A DNA stretch of 64,000 nt from contig CAAGKM010000006.1 in assembly GCA_900770395.1 (NCBI GenBank), positions 127,618-191,617 on the forward strand. The letters run 5' to 3'. The stretch's first letter is position 1; each line of letters starts with the position of its first letter. The stretch comes from an uncultured Prevotella sp. (lineage in GTDB: Bacteria > Bacteroidota > Bacteroidia > Bacteroidales > Bacteroidaceae). This document shows positions 27,085 through 36,285 of the stretch, piece by piece. The notes beneath the pieces are model-generated. The model was given only the letters and a program-made list of their open reading frames with translations, did no database searches and was not told the origin of the DNA. The position numbers were made by a program, and so were the translations under genes.

Positions 27085-30000
27085 TTACTTTATTATCACT
27101 TTCTTTCCGTTTATTATGTTCAGTCCCTTTCTCGGTGTCTCCAGTCTGCGGCCGTTAAGGTCGTAATAAACATTTTTCTTGCTAGTTGGGTCAATCTCAA
27201 TGCCGTGTATACCCGACGGGTCAATGCCTTGAATGTTATAGAAGTTTTTCCATACATCAGCAGTCTTGTATGCCTCTAAAGACTCTTGAGGAACATAAAG
27301 CGTTACATTTATATACCATTGTACCGGTGCAAAGCTCATAAAATCCGCACTCGGTGGAGTTATATTGAGGGAATAAATCTTGGTCAAACCACTGCAATCG
27401 TAGAAAGCCCAATCACCAATAGAAGTGACATTGTTGGGAATTATTACAGAGGTCAAGCTGCTACAACGAGAGAAAGCATCGTCTCCTATAGATGTGACAC
27501 TATTAGGAATTATTACAGAGGTCAAGCTACTACACCACTCGAAAGTATCGTCTCCTATAGATGTAACACTATTAGGAATTATTACAGAGGTCAAGCCACT
27601 ACACTCCATGAAAGCACCATCTCCTATAGACGTGACACTATTAGGAATTATTACAGAGGTCAAACTACTACAGTATGAAAAAGTTCCATTCCCCAGAGAT
27701 GAAACACTATTAGGAATTATTACAGAGGTCAAGCCGCTACAGTCATGGAAAGCACCATCTCCTATAGCCACAACGTCATAAGTTTGATTATGATACGTGG
27801 TGGTGGTTGGAATATCGAGATTCGAAGGGAGGCTATATTTATCATAACCTATGACTGTAGCCGTCATATTTGATGTGTCATAACTATATTTTATTCCCAT
27901 CGATTCGATTTTTTGTGTATAATAGAATTCTCTCCATACTTCTGCTTTCTTGTATACCTCTATAGATTCTTGAGGAACATAAAGAGTAGCATTCTGATAG
28001 ATATTTTCATCAAAAGCCGAATAAAAAGTATCATATATAGTGAGACCGGCATTTGGAGGCGTTGGATTGAGGGAATAAATCTTGGTCAAATTACTGCAAC
28101 CATAGAAAGCCAAGCCACCAATAGATGTTACACTATTGGGAATAGTAATAGATGTCAAACCACCGCAGTAAGAAAAAGATTCGTAACCTATGGAAGTGAC
28201 ACTATTAGGTATTGTCGCTGATGTCAAATAATAGCAATCGCGAAAAGCAAAATCACCTATAGAACGGACACTGTTAGGAATTGTAACAGAGGTCACATTA
28301 CATTTTTCAAAAGCATTAGTTCCTATAGAAGTGACACCATCTGGAATGACAAGGTCGGTAATTTTTTTCTTATTTAAATAAAGATTCTTTGCCCAATATA
28401 AAGGACTTGATTCAAACCATAAGTCAAATTCAATATTACACCATGCTGCAAGATCATCAACATAGACTGCATTCAAACCTTGACAACCTAAGAAAGCGTT
28501 CTTTTTTATTGATGTCATACTATTAGGAATAGTAACTGACAACAAATCACTGCAGCCAGAAAAAGCTTCACTGCCTATAGTTGTAATACCCTCAGAAATG
28601 AAAACATATTTCAAGCTACTGCAATTCTCAAATGCTCTCTCTCCTATAGCGACCACATTATAAATTTGATTTTGGTATGTGGTTGTTGCTGGAATAACGA
28701 GATCTGACGAAGTTTTTTCTCCATTAAAACCAATGACCGTTGCAGTCATCTTAGAGTCATCATAGCTGTATCTCAAATCCGTTATGGCTAAGTTGGGCGT
28801 ATTCAAGAAAGCACACCATGGCGTTATAGCTTTGTATGCACTCAATGCATCTTGAGGAACATTTAGTTTAGCATTCTGATAATGCTGTTCATCAAAAGTG
28901 TCTTCATAGGCACTTGGAGGTGTTGAATTGAGGGATTTAATCTCTGTCAAGCTTGTGCATCCACTGAAAGCAGAACGACCTATAGACGTGACATTTTTAG
29001 GAATTATTACAGAGGTCAAGCCGCTACACTCCCCGAAAGCATTGTCGCCTATAATAGTGACACTATTGGGGATTATCACAGAAGTCAAGCTGCAACATCC
29101 GTAGAAAGCATCACCTCCTATAGATGTGACACTATTGGGAATTGTCACAGAAGTTAAGCCTGTACAATCCTTAAATGCACCATTACTTATAGACGTGATA
29201 CTATTAGGAATTACAACAGAAGTCAAACCACTGCAATACTCGAAAACACTGCTGCCAATAGATGTCACTTTATTAGGAATAGTTATGGAAGACAATTTGG
29301 GGCAATTACCAAAAGCTCCCTCCCCCAGGGATGTAACACTATTAGGAATAGTAACAGAAGACAAACTTATGCAATTTGCAAAAGAAAGATCACCTATAGA
29401 AGTAATACCTTCAGGAATTCTCACACAAGTCAATTTTGTGCATTCATTGAAAGCATAATCACCAATAGCCACCACATCATAAGTCCGGTTCTGATATGTA
29501 GTTGTTGCTGGTATTTCGATATATAGCAGAGGAGTACCTCCGTTATACCCTGTGACCGTAGCTGTCATTTTATCGTTGTCATAACTGAAATTCAAGCTAT
29601 GGTTCATGCATATCATATTTTCGAATTTATTCCATGGGCTTGCCGCTAAATATGCATTCTCATTATCTTGAACATATAATTTTGCACCTTTATAAACACG
29701 ATAATCAAAGCAACCGTCAGAATTATCAGAATTAATGGATACATCTACACTTGGTGGAGTAGGATTAAGAGAGTAAATCTCCGTCAAATTGTCACACCCA
29801 TGGAACGCATCACATCCAATAGATGTTACACTATTAGGGATTATCACCGAGGTCAAACTGCCACAATAATAAAATGCATATTGACTAATATACGTGACTC
29901 CTTCTGGAATAACAAGATTTTTCACTTCTTCACCATTCAAATAAAGCCTTTGTGCATAATTTAATGGATTAGCATAGCTATTGCTAAAATAAATATTATA

Positions 30001-31458
30001 CCATGCAGTGATATCAGAAATATTTACTGATTCCAAACCACTGCAATATTTGAAAGCGTTGTTACCTATAAATGTTATACTGTTAGGAATAGTCACTGAA
30101 GTCATACCACTACAGCCTTCGAAAGCATAATCACCTATAGCAACCACATCATACTTCTTATTTTGATTCGTAACAGTTGCAGGGATAACAAAATCTGAAG
30201 GCACATTTTTATCATAGACTTTAACAAGCGTTGCCGTCATCTTTTCATTGTTGTAGCTATATGTAATTCCTGATTGGTCAACATAATACAATTCTATGGA
30301 ATTGAATTGTTTCCATTTGTCCGTAGTCCTATATGCATCCAAATTATCAAGAACGAAAAGTTTCGCATTCTGATAATGTTGTTTATCAAAAGTGTAATAG
30401 TCTATTTTTGGAGGTGTTAGGGCTAATGAGTAAATCTCAATCAAGTTGTCACAGCCTTTGAAAGCATAATCACCTATAGATGCAACACTATTGGGGATAG
30501 TTACTGAAGTCATGCCGCAACCAGAAAAAGCATAATCGCCTATAGACGTTACACTATTAGGAATAATCACAGAAGTCAAGCCAACACACTCCCCAAAAGC
30601 ATAATCACCTATAGAAGTTACACTATTAGGAATAGTAACTGAAGTCAAGCTGCGGCTCCCCTTAAAAACATTATCACCTATAGATGTGACACCATTTGGA
30701 ATTACAAGGTCTGTTATTAGTTCACCATTCAGATAAAAGTTATAAGCATTTGCTAAAGGATTAGCTCCCGCGCCACCAAATTTTATGTTACACCATGCAG
30801 TAATATCAGAAATATTTACATAGGACAACAACCATCCGCTAGAAAAAGCATTAAAACCAATTGATGTTACACTATTAGGAATAGTTACAGAAGTCAAACC
30901 TGCACAGTTAGCAAAAGCATAATCACCTATAGATGTAACACCATTTGGAATTACGAGGTCTGTTATTTGTTCACCATTCAGATAAAGATAGCAACTTAAA
31001 CTTAAGGGATTAGAGCTTTTAGTACTAAACTTAATATTACACCATGCTGTAATATCAGAAATATTCACATAAGTCAAACTATGGCAGTTTGAAAAAGCAT
31101 AGCCATCTATAAATATTACACTATTAGGAATAGTAACTGAAGTCATGCTACTACAACTATAAAAAGCACAATTACCTATAGATGTGACACTATTAGGAAT
31201 AGTAACTGAGGTCATATCACTACATTTCCAGAAGGCAAAACCTAATATTTTTATCACTTTATATTTTTTTGATGTGCCTGCATATTCTGGGATAGCAACA
31301 TTTCCAGTAAGATTTTCCCCATTTTTTAATGCGCATGTCCCTTCTTTTTCATCAATGATGGTATAAGTTAGAGTCTGTCCATTGTATGTATATGTAAATT
31401 CTTCCGCTGATACTGATAGGCAGGTAAGAAGAAGTAATAATGATAATAAATGTTTCAT
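27085..31458 (-). CDS. BspA-like leucine-rich repeat surface protein with sorting-like tail
   Basis: This 1457-residue secreted protein is built from many BspA-type (LRR_5) repeats with the pattern LTSVTIPNSVTSIGxxAF. Every few repeats are broken by a module containing YSYxxxKMTATVxGY, a VVAIGDYAF restart and PPSAxxxTF linkers, occurring about five times. The signal peptide is MKHLLSLLLLLTCLSVSAEE. The C-terminus (YYDLNGRRLETP... LNIINGKKVIIK) looks like a type A sorting domain for type IX secretion. BspA proteins bind host or bacterial surfaces in some species, but no target can be named here. Codon use is more AT-rich than in neighbouring genes, and internal repetition makes recombination likely. 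Confidence 0.93.
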   Translation of the reverse strand: MKHLLSLLLLLTCLSVSAEEFTYTYNGQTLTYTIIDEKEGTCALKNGENLTGNVAIPEYAGTSKKYKVIKILGFAFWKCSDMTSVTIPNSVTSIGNCAFYSCSSMTSVTIPNSVIFIDGYAFSNCHSLTYVNISDITAWCNIKFSTKSSNPLSLSCYLYLNGEQITDLVIPNGVTSIGDYAFANCAGLTSVTIPNSVTSIGFNAFSSGWLLSYVNISDITAWCNIKFGGAGANPLANAYNFYLNGELITDLVIPNGVTSIGDNVFKGSRSLTSVTIPNSVTSIGDYAFGECVGLTSVIIPNSVTSIGDYAFSGCGMTSVTIPNSVASIGDYAFKGCDNLIEIYSLALTPPKIDYYTFDKQHYQNAKLFVLDNLDAYRTTDKWKQFNSIELYYVDQSGITYSYNNEKMTATLVKVYDKNVPSDFVIPATVTNQNKKYDVVAIGDYAFEGCSGMTSVTIPNSITFIGNNAFKYCSGLESVNISDITAWYNIYFSNSYANPLNYAQRLYLNGEEVKNLVIPEGVTYISQYAFYYCGSLTSVIIPNSVTSIGCDAFHGCDNLTEIYSLNPTPPSVDVSINSDNSDGCFDYRVYKGAKLYVQDNENAYLAASPWNKFENMICMNHSLNFSYDNDKMTATVTGYNGGTPLLYIEIPATTTYQNRTYDVVAIGDYAFNECTKLTCVRIPEGITSIGDLSFANCISLSSVTIPNSVTSLGEGAFGNCPKLSSITIPNKVTSIGSSVFEYCSGLTSVVIPNSITSISNGAFKDCTGLTSVTIPNSVTSIGGDAFYGCCSLTSVIIPNSVTIIGDNAFGECSGLTSVIIPKNVTSIGRSAFSGCTSLTEIKSLNSTPPSAYEDTFDEQHYQNAKLNVPQDALSAYKAITPWCAFLNTPNLAITDLRYSYDDSKMTATVIGFNGEKTSSDLVIPATTTYQNQIYNVVAIGERAFENCSSLKYVFISEGITTIGSEAFSGCSDLLSVTIPNSMTSIKKNAFLGCQGLNAVYVDDLAAWCNIEFDLWFESSPLYWAKNLYLNKKKITDLVIPDGVTSIGTNAFEKCNVTSVTIPNSVRSIGDFAFRDCYYLTSATIPNSVTSIGYESFSYCGGLTSITIPNSVTSIGGLAFYGCSNLTKIYSLNPTPPNAGLTIYDTFYSAFDENIYQNATLYVPQESIEVYKKAEVWREFYYTQKIESMGIKYSYDTSNMTATVIGYDKYSLPSNLDIPTTTTYHNQTYDVVAIGDGAFHDCSGLTSVIIPNSVSSLGNGTFSYCSSLTSVIIPNSVTSIGDGAFMECSGLTSVIIPNSVTSIGDDTFEWCSSLTSVIIPNSVTSIGDDAFSRCSSLTSVIIPNNVTSIGDWAFYDCSGLTKIYSLNITPPSADFMSFAPVQWYINVTLYVPQESLEAYKTADVWKNFYNIQGIDPSGIHGIEIDPTSKKNVYYDLNGRRLETPRKGLNIINGKKVIIK

Positions 31459-31521
31459 ATGATTTTTTATATAAGAAAGTTATCGTCTCTGTGTAAAATG
31501 CATCAAGCATCTTTTGACGCT

Positions 31522-31553
31522 GCAAATTTACGAAAATTTCATTACATAACAAA
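31522..31553 (-). promoter_or_regulatory. Promoter for the BspA-like gene
   Basis: Read on the minus strand, TTTG (31550-31553) and TAAATTTGC (31522-31530) are 19 bases apart. The predicted leader is about 60 bases. Confidence 0.75.
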
Positions 31554-31678
31554 ATATTGAAAGAGATTTTTTATTTTTTTTGCCGATACTTAATTGTTTG
31601 CTCAATCAAAGAAGATAAATATGCAAAAGGTGGCACCCTAAGTGCTACACAAGGTGCTACCCAACACCAGACTTTTTG

Positions 31679-31930
31679 TAGGCTACAGAAAAAAATTTAT
31701 AGGCTACAGAAATAATTCCGTAGGCTACAGAAACGTTACGTTTGCGATTACGAACGTTACGTTTGGAAGTCTGAACGATACGTTTGCGGTTCTAAATGCT
31801 GCATTTGCGGTTCTAAATGCTGCATTGGCGATTCTAAATGCTGCATTGGCGGCGCTAATTCGTTGATTCACGACTCTAAATCATCGAATTAGGATGCTGA
31901 ATCGCTGATTTGGAACTCTGTATTCAATAT
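31679..31930. repeat. Array of twelve 21-base units with drifting sequence
   Basis: TAGGCTACAG occurs at 31679, 31700 and 31721. The register then continues in 21-base steps through CGTTACGTTTG (31734, 31755, and a variant at 31776), TCTAAATGCTGCAT units (three) and several weaker units. Unit length never changes although the sequence does. Many units carry their own small palindrome, such as AAATGCTGCATTT. A repetitive 74-codon frame across it is not supported as a gene. Confidence 0.85.
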
Positions 31931-31950
31931 TTCTGGGAATTTTTTTATCG

Positions 31951-32253
31951 TTTTATCCTACATTCCTACATTTTTGGACTTAATTTATTTATAGCTAGAA
32001 TGTTATGGTGTGTAGGATAGTGTGTGAAACTACACTTATCCTACACTTATCCTACACAAGGCTGTTACAGGTGAACGAGATTTGCAGTGTTGTGTATTGG
32101 ACGTTGTGGTGAAAATTCCGGTTAATATGTTCTGTATTACCGGAATAGTGTAGGATGTGTGTAGGATAAGTGTAGTTTTGCAGATAATCTTACATCATTT
32201 AAACCTTTTATTTTCAATGCTTTATGATGTAAGATGTAGGAATGTAGGATAAT
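31951..32253. repeat. Nested inverted repeat element
   Basis: The outer arms ATCCTACATTCCTACA (left) and TGTAGGAATGTAGGAT (right) enclose inner arms made of ACACTTATCCTAC words (about 32032-32057) and their inverse GTAGGATAAGTGTAG (about 32148-32176). The core of about 90 bases has no frame of note. It fills the gap between the 21-base array and trpA and contains no other feature. Confidence 0.75.
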
Positions 32254-32307
32254 TTTGTTTTTTCTGCAAGAATTTTTTTATCGTTTTGAATTTAAGTTTC
32301 CTTACTG

Positions 32308-33084
32308 TCATTGTTCCAGCGCCGCAAACAGCTTGTCGAGAGCCTCGTCGGCATTCTTGCTCTCGTTGAGCAGCGTCACGAACTTTGAGCCAATTATCGC
32401 TCCCGCGGCATTCTGCTGGGCGCTTTCCAGCGTCTGGCGGTTGCTTATGCCGAAGCCAATCATGCGCGGGTTGCGCAGGTTCATGGCGTTGATGCGCCGG
32501 AAGTACTGCTGCTTGGCGTCGTCGAACGACTTCTGCGCTCCCGTGACGGCTGCCGACGACACCATGTAGATGAAGCCGTCGGTGTGGCGGTCGATGAAGC
32601 GGATGCGCTCCTCCGAGGTCTCGGGCGTGATGAGCATGACGATGCGCAGGTCGTACTTGTCGGCGATGGGCTTGATGGTTTCCTGATAGTCCTTGAAGGG
32701 CAGGTCGGGGATGATGGCTCCGCTCACTCCGCTCTCCACGCACGAGCGGCAGAACTCCTCGATGCCATACTGCATGATGGGGTTGAGATAGCCCATGAGC
32801 ACCACGGGGATGGTGATCTGCTCCCTTGCCTGGCGCAGCTGGCTGAAGATGGTGGCGAGGGTCATTCCGCCCCGCAGGGCGCGGGTGGCGGCGTCTTGTA
32901 TCACGGGACCGTCGGCCATGGGGTCGCTGAAGGGGATTCCCACTTCCACCATGTCGATGCCGCGGCGCTGCATGGCGATTATCACTTCGGCCGTGCCCTC
33001 CTTGGTGGGGCAGCCAGCACAGAAATAGAGCGACAGAAGCTTTTTGTCGCCGCTCTCAGAAAAAAGTTTGTTTATCTTGTTCAT
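32308..33084 (-). CDS. trpA: Tryptophan synthase alpha subunit
   Basis: TrpA cleaves indole-3-glycerol phosphate to indole, which passes to TrpB. The 258 residues include the catalytic-loop motif MVEVGIPFSDPMADGPVIQ with the essential Glu and Asp, and the phosphate-binding GFGISN region. It is the last gene of the trp operon, 14 bases after trpF. No standard terminator was found before the repeat elements to its left. Confidence 0.96.
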   Translation of the reverse strand: MNKINKLFSESGDKKLLSLYFCAGCPTKEGTAEVIIAMQRRGIDMVEVGIPFSDPMADGPVIQDAATRALRGGMTLATIFSQLRQAREQITIPVVLMGYLNPIMQYGIEEFCRSCVESGVSGAIIPDLPFKDYQETIKPIADKYDLRIVMLITPETSEERIRFIDRHTDGFIYMVSSAAVTGAQKSFDDAKQQYFRRINAMNLRNPRMIGFGISNRQTLESAQQNAAGAIIGSKFVTLLNESKNADEALDKLFAALEQ

Positions 33085-33098
33085 GTCTGTTTAGTTCT

Positions 33099-33710
33099 TT
33101 AATTTCTTACTTCGTTTATAAATTTTCGCAGAAGCGCGGCATCCTTCACTGCCGGGGCGGTTTCAAACCGCGAGTTGAGGTCGATGCCTGCCAGCATGGG
33201 GTGACGGAAGGCGGCTATCCTGCCTGCGTCGCCGGGACCTATGCCTCCGCTGAGCAGAAACGGCGTGGTGCCGCGGTAACGGCTGAGGACGCTCCAGTCG
33301 AAATGCTTTCCGCTACCGCCCATGCCCGCGCATTTGGTGTCGAACAGCAGGAGGTCGGCGCAATCCTCGTATTGGCGATACTGAGCTATGTCTTCGGCAT
33401 CGCCTACGCTTATTGCCTTTATCAGTTTTACGCCCGGGGCGGCGGAGTGCAGGGCACGGAGAGTGTCGGGCGACTCACTGCCGTGGAGCTGCACCATGTC
33501 GAGGCGGTAGCGCGCGATTTTGTCGAGGATTTCGGCTGGGGCGGCGTTTACGAACACGCCCACGCGCCTTATGTTCTCGGCTATCTCGGGCACGGCTGTG
33601 ACATAGCGCGGCGACTTGGGGTAGAAAATCATTCCGATGCAGTTGGCGCCCGCCGCAATCACGTCGCTGATGTTTCGCGACTCGCGCATTCCGCAGACCT
33701 TTATTATCAT
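33099..33710 (-). CDS. trpF: Phosphoribosylanthranilate isomerase
   Basis: TrpF converts N-(5-phosphoribosyl)anthranilate to the CdRP isomer. The 203-residue TIM-barrel protein starts IIKVCGMRES, carrying the catalytic Cys and the family signature, and later has LLFDTKCAGMGGSGKHFDW and the LSGGIGPGD phosphate site. Its start overlaps the trpC stop by four bases, a sign of coupled translation. The gene is separate from trpC here, whereas they are fused in E. coli. Confidence 0.95.
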   Translation of the reverse strand: MIIKVCGMRESRNISDVIAAGANCIGMIFYPKSPRYVTAVPEIAENIRRVGVFVNAAPAEILDKIARYRLDMVQLHGSESPDTLRALHSAAPGVKLIKAISVGDAEDIAQYRQYEDCADLLLFDTKCAGMGGSGKHFDWSVLSRYRGTTPFLLSGGIGPGDAGRIAAFRHPMLAGIDLNSRFETAPAVKDAALLRKFINEVRN

Positions 33711-34510
33711 GGCTGTGAATTTAGCTGGTTAATGAAATTGCCGAGCGCCGCGGCGGGGTCGTCGTGCCGCATGAAATTCTCGCCGATGAGGAAACCCTCG
33801 AATCCCGCCGCCTTCAAGGCGTTGACCGTGTCGGGACTGCTTATGCCGCTCTCGCTCACCCTCACCGTGCCGCTGGGCATAAGCTCCGCCAGGCGGAACG
33901 AGTTCTGCACGTCGGTGACGAAGGTGCCGAGGTTGCGGTTGTTCACGCCGCACATGTCGGGAACGGTCTCGGCGTAGTCTATTTCACGCTCGGAGTGGGT
34001 CTCCAGCAGCACCTCCATACCCAGTACGTGGGCGGCGCGGTGGAGCTGGCGGTACTCGTCCTTCGACAGACAGGCGGCTATGAGCAGCGCGGCGCTCGCT
34101 CCGCAGAGCCTTGCCTGCAGGAGCTGGTATTCGTCGATCACGAAGTTCTTATATAATATAGGTATAGAGGTTCCGCTGCGGCGTGCCGTGACGATGTCGG
34201 TGTCGGTGCCGCCGAAAAACTTTGTGTCGGTGAGGATGCTCACTGCCGAGGCACCGCTGCGCTCATATCCCTGCGGAATCACTGCCGCGTCGGCGTCCTG
34301 CCTTATCCAGCCCTTCGACGGCGAGCGGCGCTTGAACTCTGCAATGATTCCGCTGCCCTCTCTCAGCGCCTTTGCCATCGAGGGCAGGGGAGCGCTGCCG
34401 TCAATCATCCGCTCCACGGTGATGCGGAGCTCACGTTCTGGGAGCCTGCTTTTCATCAGCTCCAGCTCGGCGCGCTTGTGCGCCACTATCTCCTGCAAAA
34501 TGTCTTTCAT
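33707..34510 (-). CDS. trpC: Indole-3-glycerol phosphate synthase
   Basis: TrpC closes the indole ring from CdRP. The 267-residue protein has the conserved IAEFKRRSPSKGWI segment with the catalytic Lys, the GANNRNL-like VNNRNLGTF motif and the SESGISS phosphate site. It starts three bases after the trpD stop and overlaps trpF. Length and layout are standard for a monofunctional TrpC. Confidence 0.96.
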   Translation of the reverse strand: MKDILQEIVAHKRAELELMKSRLPERELRITVERMIDGSAPLPSMAKALREGSGIIAEFKRRSPSKGWIRQDADAAVIPQGYERSGASAVSILTDTKFFGGTDTDIVTARRSGTSIPILYKNFVIDEYQLLQARLCGASAALLIAACLSKDEYRQLHRAAHVLGMEVLLETHSEREIDYAETVPDMCGVNNRNLGTFVTDVQNSFRLAELMPSGTVRVSESGISSPDTVNALKAAGFEGFLIGENFMRHDDPAAALGNFINQLNSQP

Positions 34511-34513
34511 AAG

Positions 34514-35512
34514 CTATGAGTTTATTTCTGCAAACTTCTTGAATGTGGCGAGCGCCTTGCCGCTGTCGATGCTCTCTCGCGCAATGTCGATGCACTCCAT
34601 GATGTCCTTGCATCCTTTCTCCATCACCTGAATGGCGAAGGCGGCGTTGGCAAGCACCACGTCTTTCTGCGCCTTTGTGGCGCGGTTGGCAAGCACGTTG
34701 TCGAAAATTTCCTTTGCTTCCTGTTCATTGGCTCCGGCTTTCAGCTCGTCGGGCGGGATGATGCCCATGCCGAGGTCGGAGGGCTTGAATATGCGCTCGT
34801 AGCTGTTGGTGGTAACCTTGAAGTCGCCGGTGAGCGAAATCTCGTCGTAGCCGTCGATGCTGTTCACAATGCCGTAATCCACGCCTATCTTCTGGTAGAC
34901 GTTGCTGTAGAGGCGCATCTGGTCGAGGTTTGCCACGCCGAGCAGCTGACACTGCGGGCGCGAGGGGTTTACGAGCGGACCGAGAAGGTTGAAGCATGTG
35001 GGGAACTGGAGCGCCTTGCGTATGGGCCCCACGAACTTCATCGCCCTGGCAAACAGCTGGGCGTGGAGGTAGACGATGCCTGCCTCGTTGAGGCTGCGGT
35101 TGAGCACGTCGGTGTCGGCGGTGAATTTTATGCCGTGGTTGGCTATCACGTTCGACGCTCCGCTGGTGCTCGTGGCGGCATAGTTGCCGTGCTTAGCCAC
35201 CTTGTAGCCCGCGCCGGCTATCACGAAGCACGCCGTGGTGGAGATGTTGAAGGTGTTCTTGCGGTCGCCGCCCGTTCCCACCACGTCGATGTAGCGGTCG
35301 CAGTCGAGCAGCGCGGGCACTCCCGTCTCAAGTATTCCGTCGCGCAGTCCAAGCAGTTCGTCCACCGTCACGCCGCGCATCTGCAGGGCTGTGAGCAGCG
35401 CCGTAATCTGTTCGTCGGGATAGCGTCCCTGAGTTATGCCAATGAGTATGGCTTTTGTCTCCTCTCGTGTCAGTTCCTCCTGGTTGAGGACTCTTTCCAA
35501 TATCTGTTTCAT
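34514..35512 (-). CDS. trpD: Anthranilate phosphoribosyltransferase
   Basis: TrpD joins anthranilate to PRPP. The 332 residues include the PRPP-binding DVVGTGGDRKNTFNIST motif, the KHGNYAATSTSGASN segment and the FNLLGPLVNPSRP signature. It is monofunctional, with TrpG encoded separately. A repeat element of about 170 bases lies between trpG and this gene, so read-through or a second promoter is needed. Confidence 0.96.
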   Translation of the reverse strand: MKQILERVLNQEELTREETKAILIGITQGRYPDEQITALLTALQMRGVTVDELLGLRDGILETGVPALLDCDRYIDVVGTGGDRKNTFNISTTACFVIAGAGYKVAKHGNYAATSTSGASNVIANHGIKFTADTDVLNRSLNEAGIVYLHAQLFARAMKFVGPIRKALQFPTCFNLLGPLVNPSRPQCQLLGVANLDQMRLYSNVYQKIGVDYGIVNSIDGYDEISLTGDFKVTTNSYERIFKPSDLGMGIIPPDELKAGANEQEAKEIFDNVLANRATKAQKDVVLANAAFAIQVMEKGCKDIMECIDIARESIDSGKALATFKKFAEINS

Positions 35513-35527
35513 GTTGTAATTTTTTTA

Positions 35528-35696
35528 GGAGTTAATTTTAAAGGAGTTAAATGGAGTTAGAAGGAGTTACCGCTCCCGTTGGTCGCTCAGGGAGATAGAG
35601 GACGTATGTTTCTGCCGCGATGTCTTTGCTTAGATGTCTCTGCAGTGACTATTGTCCTTTAACTTCTTCTATCTTCTTCTAACTCCCTTTTACTCC
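35528..35696. repeat. Short-repeat inverted-arm element between trpG and trpD
   Basis: The right-hand side near trpD consists of GGAGTTA words (AAGGAGTTAAATGGAGTTAG). The left side near trpG consists of the inverted TAACTCC and TAACTTC words. About 85 bases of core sit between. The arms would fold into a long imperfect stem in the trp mRNA. Confidence 0.7.
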
Positions 35697-36260
35697 TTAT
35701 TTATTAATCCAGTTCTCCATCATTCTCCTGCCCTCTGTCGTGAGCACGCTCTCGGGGTGAAACTGTATGCCGTGGATGTCGAGCGTCTTGTGGCGCAGCG
35801 CCATGATTTGTCCCTCGTCGCTCTCGGCGGTGACTTCGAGGCAATCGGGAAATCCCTCTTTGCTCACCACCCAGGAGTGGTATCTGCCCATGGTGATGCG
35901 TTGGGGCAGACCGTCGAACATGTAGTCGTTGCCAAACTGCGTTCCCTCGGTCGCTATGCCGTGGAACACGTCGGTGAGGTTGGTCAGGCGGCCGCCGAAG
36001 TGCTCGCCTATAGCCTGATGACCGAGACACACGCCGAGGATGGGCTTTACTCCTGCGTAGGTGGCAATCACCTGCGGCATAAGTCCTGCCTCCGACGGTA
36101 TGCCGGGGCCGGGGCTGAGTATTATCTTGTCGAACTCCGCGATGTCGCCCATCTCGAATTTGTCGTTGCGCACCACCGTCACCTCTGCGCCCAGCTCTTT
36201 CACGAGGTGGCTCAGGTTGTAGGTGAATGAGTCGTAGTTGTCGATGATTATAATTTTCAT
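35697..36260 (-). CDS. trpG: Anthranilate synthase glutamine amidotransferase subunit
   Basis: TrpG supplies ammonia from glutamine to TrpE. The 187-residue class I amidotransferase has the nucleophile Cys78 in ILGVCLGHQA, the GPGIP oxyanion region and the His-Glu pair in GIQFHPESVLT. It follows trpE by 25 bases. PabA-type dual use for folate synthesis is possible, since no pabA is in view. Confidence 0.96.
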   Translation of the reverse strand: MKIIIIDNYDSFTYNLSHLVKELGAEVTVVRNDKFEMGDIAEFDKIILSPGPGIPSEAGLMPQVIATYAGVKPILGVCLGHQAIGEHFGGRLTNLTDVFHGIATEGTQFGNDYMFDGLPQRITMGRYHSWVVSKEGFPDCLEVTAESDEGQIMALRHKTLDIHGIQFHPESVLTTEGRRMMENWINK

Positions 36261-36285
36261 AATTATTTCTTTTGTTTGTCTTTGT

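Noticed and set aside
31642..31866. 74-codon frame with FAVLNAA repeats as a real peptide
   Set aside because: It begins with GTG, has no signal or promoter, and its repetition is fully explained by the 21-base DNA array, which continues past the stop.
34514..35512. Large open frames opposite the trp genes as real genes
   Set aside because: They are shadows caused by GC-rich codons; the minus-strand proteins match known enzymes.
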